NCBI GenBank assembly: GCA_963773335.1
Contig: CAVZAT010000004.1
Location: 930,001-994,000 of the forward strand
Origin: UBA4742 sp963773335
GTDB taxonomy: Bacteria > Actinomycetota > Acidimicrobiia > Acidimicrobiales > Acidimicrobilacustridaceae
Reading direction: 5' to 3'
DNA: 64,000 nucleotides
In this document: in pieces, positions 1 to 9,440 of the stretch
Layout: each line of letters begins with the position of its first letter
Position numbering within the stretch: the first letter of the stretch is position 1
Made by a program: the position numbers and the translations under genes
Notes under the pieces: model-generated
The model's database searches: none
What the model was told of the DNA's origin: nothing
Seen by the model: the letters and a program-made list of their open reading frames with translations, nothing else

Positions 1-1
1 G

Positions 2-157
2 GCCTGGACCTCGACCCGCATGGGTCGACCGATGAAACCGCTGCCGGTCAACAACCCGCGCGTGCTGGCCGCGGTCGGCGTGGTGATGCTGATCTTCTCA
101 GTGGTGCGCAACCTGCCCATGATGCCGTGGCACTGGCTCAACTCCGCCACCTCCTGA
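2..157 (+). CDS. DUF2752-like membrane protein, C-terminal fragment
   Basis: Only the last 51 codons lie in the window; the gene starts before base 1. The fragment has an N-P-R stretch, one hydrophobic helix (LAAVGVVMLIFSVV) and the ending RNLPMMPWHWL. In my recollection this matches the end of small actinobacterial DUF2752 membrane proteins, whose role is unknown. It ends in TGA and faces the carbonic-anhydrase-like gene convergently, 6 bases away. The family call rests on this short C-terminus. Confidence 0.55.
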   Translation, partial: AWTSTRMGRPMKPLPVNNPRVLAAVGVVMLIFSVVRNLPMMPWHWLNSATS

Positions 158-163
158 GCCCGT

Positions 164-685
164 TCAGTCGATCCGACGAAGCTCGTCGCGGTAGCGCTGG
201 GCCCGGGCCACGTAGCTCAGCATGCCCATGCGAATCCCGGCCTCGAGATCGTCGCCACCGGGGCGCACCTTGGCCGGGATGCCCAGGGCCATGTGCCCGC
301 TGGGCACCTCCATGCCGTTGGTCACCACCGCGTTCGAGCCCACCAGCGCCCCGGACCGGACCACGGCCAGATGCAGCACCACCGCACCGTTGCCCACCAG
401 CGACCGATCTTCGATGGTGCAGCCCTCGAGATGGACGATGTGGCCGATCACGCACTCGTCGCCCACCACGGTGGGCAGCCCGGGCGCGCAGTGGAGCACG
501 CAGCCGTCCTGGATCGAGGTGCGGGCACCGATGTGGATCTCGCCGTCGTCGCCCCGCAGCACCGCCCCGGGCCACACCGACGAGTCGGGACCGATGTGGA
601 CCGAACCGATCACGACTGCGTCGGGGTGGACATAGGCCGAAGGGTGGATGACCGGCACACGGTCACCCAGGGCGTAGACGGTCAC
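164..685 (-). CDS. gamma-carbonic-anhydrase-like left-handed beta-helix protein
   Basis: The 173-residue protein is made of hexapeptide turns (for example VVIGSVHIGPDSSVWPGAVL) typical of gamma-class carbonic anhydrase and acyltransferase-like beta-helices. Family members form trimers with a metal held by three histidines. Candidate ligands are His65 (VLHC) and His82 (IGH). The usual third His in 'LHG' is Glu87 here (HIVHLEGC), with a His at 85, so hydratase activity is not assured. The GTG start is chosen because it lies one base after the stop of the upstream flavin reductase, and the longer in-frame extension is low-complexity. The pair is probably co-transcribed. The reading frame is intact. 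Confidence 0.8.
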   Translation of the reverse strand: MTVYALGDRVPVIHPSAYVHPDAVVIGSVHIGPDSSVWPGAVLRGDDGEIHIGARTSIQDGCVLHCAPGLPTVVGDECVIGHIVHLEGCTIEDRSLVGNGAVVLHLAVVRSGALVGSNAVVTNGMEVPSGHMALGIPAKVRPGGDDLEAGIRMGMLSYVARAQRYRDELRRID

Positions 686-686
686 C

Positions 687-1189
687 TCAGAGCTGGAAGC
701 GGCCGTAGCCGCCGCGGAAGAACAGGAGCGGACCGCCCTCGTGGAGCACCTCGAGCTCGCGGACCCTGCCGACCACCACGTCGTGGTCACCCGAAGGGAC
801 CACCGTGTCGATCTGGCAGTCGATGTAGGCCAGCACGCCCTCGATCAGCGGAGATCCGCTGCCCGTGTGCCTCCAACCGATCTCGGCGAACTTGTCAGAT
901 GCCTTGGACTGCGAACACCCGGCACACGTCTTCCTGGTCCTCGGCCAGGATGTTCACGCAGAACGCGCCGCGCCTGGCGGATCTTGGGCCAGGTGGTGGA
1001 GGTCGAGGCTGCGCAGAACAGGACCTGGGGCGGCTCGAGCGAGAGCGAGGCGAACGAGCCGACGGCCATGCCCGCCGGATGGCCGTCGGCCACCGCGGTG
1101 ATCACCGTGACGCCCGTGGGGAAGTGGCCGAGCACCTGGCGGTACTTGGCCGAATCGAAGGACGAGCCATCGCTCGTGATGTCAGTCAC
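687..1189 (-). CDS. flavin reductase-like (FMN-binding split barrel) protein, frame-broken
   Basis: The N-terminus (GHFPTGVTVITA, then GMAVGSFASLSLEPP) is the classic start of the flavin reductase domain that supplies reduced FMN to two-component monooxygenases. The protein continues in other frames as FCVNILAEDQEDVCRVFA and then DKFAEIGWRHTGSGSPLIEGV, and ends FRGGYGRFQL just before the carbonic-anhydrase-like gene. At least two single-base shifts, near 990 and 905, break it. Both halves match the family, so I treat it as one gene of about 167 residues. A partner oxygenase is not obvious next to it; LLM monooxygenases occur elsewhere in the window. Confidence 0.8.
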
Positions 1190-1231
1190 GCCGGGGAGGC
1201 TACAAGCGGGGAGACGACGCGTTGACGACGC

Positions 1232-2092
1232 TCAGCGAGCCCCGGCCGCGACCCGACCGAGCGACAGCGTGACGCCCTCAGACGCGGCCACCACCTCGGC
1301 CACACCCAGCTGGCGGGCCCGCTCGTTGGCCTGACGGGCCAGGCGGTCGACCACCGAGTCGTCGTGCTCGGGATCGTGGTGGAAGAGGGCCAGCCGGCGG
1401 GCGCCGGATTGGGCCGCCACCTGCAGGGCGAACTCGACGGTGCAGTGACCCCAGTGGGCCTTGGTCTCGAACTCGGCCGGCGTGTACTGGGCGTCGTGGA
1501 TCACCAGGTCGGCCTGGTCGCACAGCTCGAGCACCGAGTCGGGCACCACCAGCGATCCCGTCGAGTGGCTGCTGGTGGTCGCTGATGTACGCGATGGACA
1601 GCCCGTCACGCTCCAGGCGGTAGCCGTTGGTCGGTCCGATGTGGGGCACCGACCGCGCCATGATGCCCACGTCGCCGATCGCGAAGCTGCAGTCAGCCAC
1701 CGTGTGAAAGCGGATGTCGCCGGGGAGGTCCGCCACCCGGACCGGGAAGTAGGGCGGGCCCATGAACGAGTCGAAGGCCTCCTCGAGGGTGGCCTCGCCC
1801 GGCGGCGGTCCGTAGATGTCCAGCCGTGAACCCGGCCTGCAGCACCGGCGCGAAGAACGGGAGGCCCTGCACGTGGTCCCAGTGCAGATGGGTGACGAGC
1901 GCATGGCCGACGAAGGGCTGGTCGGGACCGAACGATCGGCCCCAGAAGCGCAAGCCGGTGCCCAGGTCGAACACGATGGGCTCGGCGCCCGGGAAGTCGA
2001 CGGCTCACACACGCTGTGTTGCCGCCGTAGCGGCGGTTCGCGTCGCAGGAACAAGGTGTGGAGCCTCGTACCCCGTAGAACGTCACGTTCAA
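1232..2092 (-). CDS. MBL-fold metallo-hydrolase, frame-broken
   Basis: It begins MNVTFYGVRGSTPCS...YGGNTACV, the usual opening of a beta-lactamase-fold subgroup related to phosphoribosyl cyclic phosphodiesterases. The metal motif THLHWDH is near base 1880 in another frame. The segments GPPYFPVRVADLPGDIRFH, YISDHQQPLDG and LVIHDAQYTPAEF complete the fold, with a final His in LALFHHDPEHDD. At least three frame changes separate these conserved pieces. The start is TTG at 2092 or GTG at 2086. A small palindrome (GAACGTTC) sits at 2094-2101 just upstream. The substrate cannot be told from sequence. Confidence 0.75.
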   Translation of the reverse strand: MNVTFYGVRGSTPCSCDANRRYGGNTACVSRRLPGRRAHRVRPGHRLALLGPIVRSRPALRRPCARHPSALGPRAGPPVLRAGAAGRVHGWTSTDRRRARPPSRRPSTRSWARPTSRSGWRTSPATSAFTRWLTAASRSATWASWRGRCPTSDRPTATAWSVTGCPSRTSATTSSHSTGSLVVPDSVLELCDQADLVIHDAQYTPAEFETKAHWGHCTVEFALQVAAQSGARRLALFHHDPEHDDSVVDRLARQANERARQLGVAEVVAASEGVTLSLGRVAAGAR

Positions 2093-2207
2093 CGAACGTT
2101 CACCCCCCGGTGACGCGGTGGCAATGGACCGTTACGCAGCGTAACCACTCGGCTACAGCCGTGTCCCGTGATGTGACAAGAGTCTCGGCTCGGCGCGAAC
2201 GTGGGCC

Positions 2208-3088
2208 ATGACCATCGTCGAGCGTCACGTGTCCGCCAACGGGATCGACTTCGGGTACCTGGACGCCGGCGAGGGTCCACTGGCGCTGTGCCTCCACGGC
2301 TTCCCGGACACCGCCTGGGGCTGGCGCCACCTACTGCCCGCGCTGGCCGACGCCGGCTTCCACGCCGTGGCCCCGTTCCTGCGCGGCTACGCCCCCACCT
2401 CGCTGGCCGCCGACGGTCACTACCAGGTCGGGCGCGCTGGTCGACGACGCCAACGCCCTGCACGAGGTGCTGGGCGGGGACGGCGATGCGGTGATCATCG
2501 GCCACGACTGGGGGGCCATGGCCACCTACGGCGCGGCCGCCCTCGAACCCGAGCGGTGGCGCCGGGTGGTCACCGCCGCGGTCCCGCCACTGAACGCCCT
2601 GTCCGACGCCCTGCTGCACCTACGACCAGCTGCGGCGCTCCTGGTACATGTTCTTCTTCCAGAACCCGCTGGCCGACCTGGCGGTGGGACTCGACGACCT
2701 GGACTTCATCGCCCGGCTGTGGCAGGACTGGTCCCCGGGCTACGACGCGGCGGCCGACGTCGACGCACGTCCGCGCCGCGCTGGGCGAACCGGCCCACCT
2801 GGCCGCCGCCATCGGGTACTACCGAGCCATGTTCCAGCCCGAGCTCCAGGTGCCCGAGCTCCAGGCCGCCCAGGACGCGGCCGGGGCGCCCACGCCCCAA
2901 CCCACGCTGTACCTGCACGGCGTCGACGACGGGTGCATGGCCGCCTCGCTGGCCGAGGGGGCGCTGGCCTTCCTGCCGGCGGCGGGCTCCCGGGTCGAGC
3001 TGGTGACGACGCCGGGCACTTCCTGCACCTGGAGCAGCCCGAGGTGGTCAACCGCCTGATCGTCGAGCACCTGACTGCCACTTCCTGA
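2208..3088 (+). CDS. alpha/beta hydrolase, epoxide-hydrolase-like, frame-broken
   Basis: After an ATG at 2208 the protein reads LCLHGFPDTAWGWRHLLPAL (oxyanion region). After a one-base insertion near 2428 it continues IIGHDWGAMATY, where the nucleophile is Asp as in epoxide hydrolases and haloalkane dehalogenases rather than Ser. The catalytic His is in AGHFLHLEQPE near the C-terminus. The middle carries the MFFFQNPLADLAV cap helix region. Further shifts lie near 2620, 2766 and 3008. Divergent from the MBL gene with a 115-base gap. The substrate is unknown. Confidence 0.72.
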
Positions 3089-3273
3089 GCTGTCTCCGAT
3101 CCGAGCATGAATTCACGGCGGGTGACGGCCGCCTGCGATTCCCCGGCCTGCCCGCCGCTGGCGACCATCCCGGGTGGCAGCACCACAGGTCCGGCCACGA
3201 TCTCCATCGGGACCGCCTTGCTGAACCAGGGCGGCACCATCACCGGCTACCAGACCTGACGCCTACGCCGTAC

Positions 3274-4144
3274 TCAGGGGAGCCGTAGCTCGCCCGAGGG
3301 GTCCCGCACGGCCAGTCCGTCGCGGACCAGGCCAGCCGCGACGCGATGCGGCGCGGTCGGGGTCGTCGGGCCAGCCGGCGGCCGTCGCCAACTGGGCCGG
3401 TCCGAGCGCGCCGGTGCGACGCAGGGCGTCGATCAGGCGACCCCGGCCCTGGCGATCCGATCCCTCGAAGCGCGACTGGCCGGCGGAGACGCCCGCCGAC
3501 CCCCGGGCCGGATCCGGCTCGGGACGACCGGCCTCCCGCCAGGCGCAGCCTCGGGCCAGCGGGGCAGCCCTCACATCCGGGTGACCGGGAGCGACAGGTG
3601 GTCGCCCCCAGATCGAGCATGGCCTGGTTCCAGGCCCAGCCCTGGCCAACCGGGACGGCGGCGTCGGCGTGGGCCTGCACGGTCGGCGCGGTCGAGCGAT
3701 CGCCCGGCGCGCCGGGCCAGCACCCGGGCGGCGTTGGTGTCGACCACACCCACGTCGCGCTCGAAGGCGAAGGCCAGCACGGCCCGGGCGGTGTAGGGTC
3801 CCACGCCCGGCAGGGCCAGCAGCGCGCCCAGCTGGTCGGGCAGCTCGCCGCCGTGGCGCTCGACCACGGCCACGGCCGCGGCGTGCAGGTGCACGGCCCG
3901 GCGGTTGTACCCCAGGCCCGCCCAGGCCCGGACCACCTCGCCCACCGGCGAGTCGGGCGCAGACCGACGGCGTGGGGAACCGTTCGACGAACTCGAGGTA
4001 GCGCGGCACCACCCGGGGCACCTGCGTCTGCTGGAGCATGAGCTCGCTGACCAGCACGGCCCAGGGATCGCGGGTGTGCCGCCAGGGCAGGTCCCGCCCG
4101 CGCCGGGCCGCCCAGTCCAGCAGCGGCGCGACGCCCCTGGTCAC
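3274..4144 (-). CDS. mutY: A/G-specific adenine DNA glycosylase, frame-broken
   Basis: MutY removes adenine mispaired with 8-oxoguanine. Visible motifs in order are LPWRHTRDPWAVLVSELMLQ (catalytic Glu and DNA-binding helix), the hairpin LPGVGPYTARAVLAFA, the catalytic Asp in VVDTNAARV, and the [4Fe-4S] cysteines C-x6-C-x2-C in CRSRSPGCEGCPLARGC. A short winged-helix-like tail ends GLAVRDPSGELRLP. About 290 residues, the short actinobacterial form without the NUDIX-like recognition domain. Frame breaks lie near 3955, 3720, 3700, 3560 and 3340. The GTG start overlaps the upstream MaoC stop as GTGA, implying coupled translation. Confidence 0.85.
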
Positions 4145-4666
4145 GACTCGGGCGTGTCCCAGATGGACTCGTCGTAGGGACGACCCCGCGGCGGTGCGCG
4201 CGTCGCGCTTCCACACCATGACCTTGCGACGGAAGTAGCAGACCTCCTCGCCCCGCTGGTTGACGCCCTTGGTCTCGACCGTCACGATCCCCCGATCCGG
4301 CTTGGAGGAGGACCCCTTGAGGGCCAGGACCCGGCTCTCGGCGTAGATCGTGTCGCCGTGGAAGGTGGGCTTGCGGTGGGTGAGCGTCTCCACCTCGAGG
4401 TTGGCGATGGCCGAGCCGCTCACGTCGGGCACGCTCATGCCCAGCACCAGCGAGTACACGAGGTTGCCCACCACCAGCGGCTTGCCCATGGGCGACTCGT
4501 GCTCGGCGAACCAGTTGTTGGTGTGGGTGGGGTGGTGGTTCATGGTGATCATGCAGAACAGATGATCGTCCGCTTCGGTGATGGTCTTGCCCGGCCAGTG
4601 CCGGTAGACATCTCCGACCACGAAATCCTCGAAATAGCGGCCGAACGGCCGATCGTGAATGGTCAC
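4141..4666 (-). CDS. MaoC-family hydratase, mesaconyl-CoA hydratase-like
   Basis: The single hot-dog-fold protein (about 174 residues) opens FGRYFEDFVVGDVYRHWPGK and carries DDHLFCMITMNHHPTHTN, GNLVYSLVLGMSV and THRKPTFHGDTIY. As I recall, this pattern is close to the MaoC protein of Streptomyces ethylmalonyl-CoA pathway clusters, which hydrates mesaconyl-CoA. A one-base shift near 4185 hides the true end, SIWDTPES-stop, which overlaps the mutY start. A methylsuccinyl-CoA-dehydrogenase-like gene 3.6 kb away supports the pathway assignment. Generic enoyl-CoA hydratase activity is the alternative. Confidence 0.75.
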
Positions 4667-4758
4667 AGTTCACCTCGTCGAGTCGATGTTGGGCATGGCG
4701 GACAGCTGAGCCTACGCACGCGGGCCAGGGACGTAGGTCACAGGGGGGCCGAGAGGGC

Positions 4759-7423
4759 ATGAGCGGGGCACCAACCGAGCACGGCCCGGGGGAGCTCGAC
4801 GAGAGTGCCTTCCTCGAGTCGCGCGAGGGACAGCTCCGCCTCTGGCGCATGTCGATGCGGGCCCGCTACGTCGCGGTGCTGTCGATCGCCTTGCTGGCGC
4901 TGCTCCCGGTGGCCGGCCCCCACCGGCTCTGGATCGCGGGGGCCCTCGCCCTGCTGGTCATCCCCTACAACTACCTCTACGACGCCCGCATGCGTCGCAC
5001 CCACCACCTCAGCCCCATCGTCGCCTTCAGCGACCAGGTGGTGGTGGTGGCCTTCCTGGCCTTCGCCCCCGAACTGGTCGCCCCGATCCTGCTGGTCATG
5101 CTGTCGATCAACGCCACCTCGGCGGTGAGCTTCGGGCGCAGGATCGCGGCCGAGGGGGCCGCCGTGGGCTGGTTGGGCGTGGCCGGCGTGCTGTGGACCT
5201 CGGGAAACCCGGCCCACGGGTGGGCGTCGTTCCTGGTCTATGCCCTGACTTCGGCCTTCATCATCTCGGTGGTGGGCGGCATCGCCGCCATCGAGCGCGA
5301 CGTCCGGGGCCGCTACGTCGACCTCATGGGCGGCATCGACGCGGTGGTGTGGGAGCAGTTGAGCCATGCACCCACCACCCTGTACGTGAACCGCCGGGCC
5401 ACCGACATCATCGGCTATGCCCCGGAGAGCTGGGCCCAACCCCACTTCTGGCACGAGCACGTGCACCCCGACGACCAGGAGTGGGTGGCGCAGCAGTACC
5501 GCCAGGCGGTCAAAGCGGGTTCCAACACCGAGATCGAGTACCGGTTCGTTCGTCCGGATGACCAGCGTGGTGTGGCTCCAGGACCGCATGCGCGTCGAGG
5601 TGGACGCCAACAACCACGCCACCAGCGTCCGGGGGGTCATGGTGGACGTGACGGCCCGCAAGCTCGCCGAGGAGCAGACCGCTCAGTACCTGAACCTGGT
5701 CCAGCACGTGGACGTGGCCCTGTTCGTGTTCGCCCTGGCCGACCCCGACGACCACCTCAGCCTGACTGTGCTGGCCATCAACCCGGCGGGCGCCCGACTG
5801 ACCTCCCCCAGCGTGCTGCCCGGCTCCCCGATCGGTCGTCGCCTGGTCGACATCGCGCCCAGCATCGACCAGGCCACCAGGGATCTGGCCTGCGAAGCCC
5901 TGACCGACGTGATCCGCAAGGGCGAAGGCTTCCGCCTCGACGAGATGCGCTTCGATCCGGACGACCTGAGCTCGCCCATCTTCACCGCCAACGTCTTCCC
6001 GCTGCCCGGCGGCTCGGTCGGGGTCTCGCTCCAGGACGTGACCGATCAGGTCACCGCAGCCTCCGGACTGCGACGCCAGGCCCTCCACGACGGCCTGACC
6101 GGCCTGCCCAACCGCTCGCACCTGACCGACCTCCTGCGCCGCTCGTTGCGCCGGTCGTCCCAGACGCTGGAGCCGGTGGCGCTGCTCGTCATGGATCTCG
6201 ACCAGTTCAAGGAGATCAACGACGCCCTGGGTCACGACCACGGTGACCGGCTGCTCATCGAGTTGAGCCGGCGCCTCCAGCAGCTGCTCGGACCCACCGC
6301 CGAGGTGGTGGCCCGGCTGGGGGGCGACGAGTTCGCCGTGCTGCTGACCGAGCCCGGCGACCTGGAGACGGCGGGCAGCGCGGCCGCGGCCATCCGCGAC
6401 GCACTCGAGCAGCCGTTCCACCTGGGCGGCATCAGCCTCCAGGTCAACGCCAGCATCGGCATCGCCGTCTACCCCGAACACGCCGTCGACGGCGAGACGC
6501 TGGCCCGACGCGCCGACGTCGCGATGTACACGGCCAAGCGGACCGGCGGTGGCGTGGCGGTGTATGCCCCCGAGCACGACCAGTCGAGCATCCGTCGGCT
6601 CTCGCTGCTCGGCGAGCTGCGTCGGGCCATCGCCGAAGACGAGCTGGTGCTGCACTTCCAGCCGTCGGTCGATCTGGCCACCGGCGACGTGCTGGCCGCC
6701 GAGGCGCTGGTGCGCTGGCAGCACCCCGTCCACGGTCTCATGCCGCCCGGCGAGTTCATCGAGCTGGCCGAGGTGTCGGGGTCGATCCAGGCGCTGACCC
6801 GCTGGGTGCTGGAGCGGGCGGTCGACCACGGCACGGTCCTGGGGCGACCACGGCGTCGCCTTGCCGGTGGCGGTCAACCTCTCGGTGCGCAACCTCTACG
6901 ACCTCGACCTCCCGCTGTGGCTGGACCAGCTCCTGGCCGACCAGGGCGTCGATGCCTCGAACTTGATCCTCGAGATCACCGAGAGCGTGCTGATGGACGA
7001 CCCCGCCTACGCCATGGAGGTGATGGGCAAGCTCAAGGCGCTGGGCGTCGCCACCAGCATCGACGACTTCGGAACCGGCTACTCATCGCTGGCCTACCTG
7101 AAGAACCTGCCCATCGACGAGCTCAAGATCGACCGTTCCTTCGTGGGGACGATGGTGACCGACGAGCAGCGATCTCACCATCGTGCGGTCGATCATCGAC
7201 CTGAGCCACAACCTCGGGCTGGACGTCGTGGCCGAGGGCGTGGAGGATGCCCAGACGCTGGCCCAGCTGGCCGAGATGGGCTGCGACCGGGCGCAGGGCT
7301 ACTACCTGTCACGGCCCGGTGCCCTCCGAGGAGCTGCTGGTCTGGCTGGCATCCAGCGGTCACCGCGACGAGGTGCGAGCCGTGCTGAACCAGGCGTCCG
7401 CCCGTCGCTGGCGTGCGATCTGA
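4759..7423 (+). CDS. membrane PAS-GGDEF-EAL c-di-GMP signalling protein, frame-broken
   Basis: About 888 residues. The N-terminus has roughly five hydrophobic segments (first 190 residues), then a PAS domain (YVNRRATDIIGYAPESW...HPDD). A second PAS-like region around 5690-6050 precedes GGDEF with LTGLPNR, LDQFKEINDALGHDHGD and an intact RLGGDEFAVLL. The EAL domain has EALVRW, NLSVRNL, EITESVL, DDFGTGYSS, KIDRSFV and AEGVED, so the phosphodiesterase metal ligands look present. Both activities are therefore plausible. Frame breaks lie near 5550, 6845, 7170 and 7318; the tail ends ARRWRAI. It stands alone on the plus strand. Confidence 0.88.
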
Positions 7424-7456
7424 TCCGAGCTGCATGCCGACGCTGCCGTCGGGAGG

Positions 7457-7651
7457 TCAGGCGCTGACGGCGTACTCCGCCAGCCACGTCGGGCTGGGCG
7501 TGGTGCCGGCCGCGATGAGGGCGCACCGGATGCAGTACGGCGGCTTGCCGCGACCGTAGGAGTACACCAGGCAGTTCTTGCAGAAGGCTCCCAGGCAGGT
7601 GCGGCACACTCCGCTAGCGCTGTCGTGATGATGCGTTTGGCAACGATCCAT
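7457..7651 (-). CDS. small B-box-like zinc-binding protein
   Basis: A 64-residue ORF with Cys/His pairs spaced as in B-box or other zinc ribbons: C4, H7-H9, C16-x2-C19, C24-x2-C27 and C40-x2-C43. It would bind two zinc ions. The remainder (GRGKPPYCIRCALIAAG, then PTWLAEYAVSA) has no membrane segment. Similar short proteins occur in Actinobacteria without assigned function. It ends 33 bases from the convergent c-di-GMP gene and is divergent from the dehydrogenase at 7747. The start follows a CAGGAGACGACTG ribosome-binding stretch. Confidence 0.7.
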   Translation of the reverse strand: MDRCQTHHHDSASGVCRTCLGAFCKNCLVYSYGRGKPPYCIRCALIAAGTTPSPTWLAEYAVSA

Positions 7652-7698
7652 CAGTCGTCTCCTGGTGATTGCCTATTGAGCGTGACATACGCCCTCAG

Positions 7699-7714
7699 TT
7701 GCCACATGGGGCAA
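7699..7714. promoter_or_regulatory. 16-base imperfect palindrome, candidate operator
   Basis: TTGCCACATGGGGCAA is a palindrome centred on CATG in which 14 of 16 positions match their complements. It sits 33 bases before the ATG of the methylsuccinyl-CoA-dehydrogenase-like gene and within the divergent promoter region shared with the small zinc protein. TTGCCA could also serve as a -35 box with TAATTC 16 bases later. The regulator is unknown. Confidence 0.4.
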
Positions 7715-7746
7715 ATGGATTAATTCGGGGTCGGTACGATCGGGGG

Positions 7747-9365
7747 ATGACCGGTTCTGACCTGCCCCCCACGCCCGCCGACCTACCCGCGGCCAAGGCC
7801 GCCCTCGACCTCGCCCACGACGTGGTCGACCGGCCACACGCGCGCTGGCCAGCGGCTCGATCGACGACCACCAGGTGCTGGCCTACGACCTGGCCCACGC
7901 GGCGGCGGCGGTGGGGACCGGCCGGGCCATGCTCGCCTACGGCGACCAAGGGCGACGTCGAGGCCGCCATGACCTGCGCCTTCGTGGCCGACGCGGTCGC
8001 CGACCTGGTGGCCAAGGTCTATCGGGCGCGAGGCGGCGTGGGGCGTCGGGCCCGGCGCCCTCGACGAGGCCCGACCCTTCGTGGCCGCCTACCGCGACCC
8101 GGCCTTCCTGGCCGCGCCTGGCCGGCACGCGCGGGCCCCGCCACCTCGACCGCGACTTCGAGCTGGTGCAGGACACGTTCCGCCGCTTCGCCGAGGACAA
8201 GATCCGCCCCGTCGCCGAGCACATCCACCGCCACAACGACGACATCCCCGAGGAGATCATCGCCGGCCTGGCCGAGATGGGCGGCTTCGGCCTGTCGATC
8301 CCGAGCGAGTACGGCGGCTACGGCGAGGGCGGCGAGAGCGAGTACATCGGCATGGTGGTGGCCACCGAGGAGCTGTCCCGGGGCTCGCTGGGCGTCGGCG
8401 GCTCGCTCATCACCCGGCCCGAGATCCTCACCCGGGCGCTGCTGGCCGGCGGCACCGAGGAGCAGAAGCAGGCGTGGCTGCCCAAGCTGGCCACGGCCGA
8501 GGTCATGGCCGCGGTGGCCGTCACCGAGCCCGACTACGGCTCCGACGTGGCCGGCATCAAGGTCACGGCCACGCCCGACCGACGGGCGGCTGGCTGATCA
8601 ACGGCGTCAAGACCTGGTGCACGTTCGGGGCCCGGGCCGACGTGCTCATGCTGCTGGCCCGCACCGACCCCGACCGCTCCAAGACCCACCGCGGGCCTGT
8701 CGATGTTCATCGTGCCCAAGCCCCGGGGCGAGGGCCACGGCTTCGAGTTCGCCCAGCCCGGCGGTGACGGCGCGCCCGGGGGCGGCAAGATGGAGGGCCG
8801 GCCGATCGACACCATCGGCTACCGGGGCATGCACTCCTACGAGATCGCCTTCGACGACTGGTTCGTGCCGGCCGAGAACCAGATCGGGCTGGAGGACGGC
8901 CTGGGCCGAGGCTTCTACTACCAGATGGCCGGCTTCGAGAACGGCCGGCTGCAGACCGCGGCCCGGGCCGTCGGCGTGATGCAGGCGGCCTACGAGGAGG
9001 CCCGCCAGTACGCCGCGGACCGGGTGGTGTTCGGCCAGCCCATCGCCGACTACCAGCTCACCCAGGCCAAGCTGGCCCGCATGGCGGTGCTCATCCAGGC
9101 CGCCCGCCAGTTCGCCTACGAGGTGGCCCGCATGATGGCCCGGGGCGAGGGCGTGCTCGAGGCCTCGATGGTGAAGGCCTACGTGTGCAAGGCGGCCGAG
9201 TGGGTCACCCGCGAGGCCATGCAGATCCACGGCGGCTTCGGCTACGCCGAGGAGTACCCGGTGAGCCGCTACTTCGTCGACGCCCGGGTGCTGTCGATCT
9301 TCGAGGGCGCCGACGAGACCCTGTGCCTCAAGGTCATCGCCCGCCGCCTGGTCGACAACTTGGCT
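7747..9365 (+). CDS. mcd: acyl-CoA dehydrogenase, (2S)-methylsuccinyl-CoA dehydrogenase-like, frame-broken
   Basis: FAD enzyme of about 540 residues. Unlike ordinary acyl-CoA dehydrogenases it has an extra N-terminal helical region of about 130 residues (AAKAALDLAHDVVDR...DVEAAMTCAFVADAVADL). The core follows with TFRRFAEDKIRPVAEHIHRH, SIPSEYGGYGEGGESEYIGM, AVAVTEPDYGSDVAG, LINGVKTWCTFGARADVL, GYRGMHSYEIAFDDWFVP and IHGGFGYAEEYPVSRYFVD. Length, extension and motifs match, as I recall, methylsuccinyl-CoA dehydrogenase of the ethylmalonyl-CoA pathway. Several one-base insertions fall near 7840, 7948, 8025, 8115, 8580 and 8697. The frame runs on past the expected end, so the stop (TGA at 9363) is inferred. 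Confidence 0.78.
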
Positions 9366-9440
9366 GAGCTCCCACACCCTTCCCGGCACATCCAGCCACC
9401 GAAACGGTGGTCAAACGTGCTCGGAGGGAGGCGGGGTCGG

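Noticed and set aside
2084..2101. Operator for the MBL gene around GAACGTTC.
   Set aside because: The palindrome is only eight bases and overlaps possible start codons; too short to support.
3107..3259. A 50-codon plus-strand ORF between the hydrolase and mutY genes.
   Set aside because: No homology signal, no clear ribosome-binding site, and short; it may be a remnant but I cannot support it as a gene.
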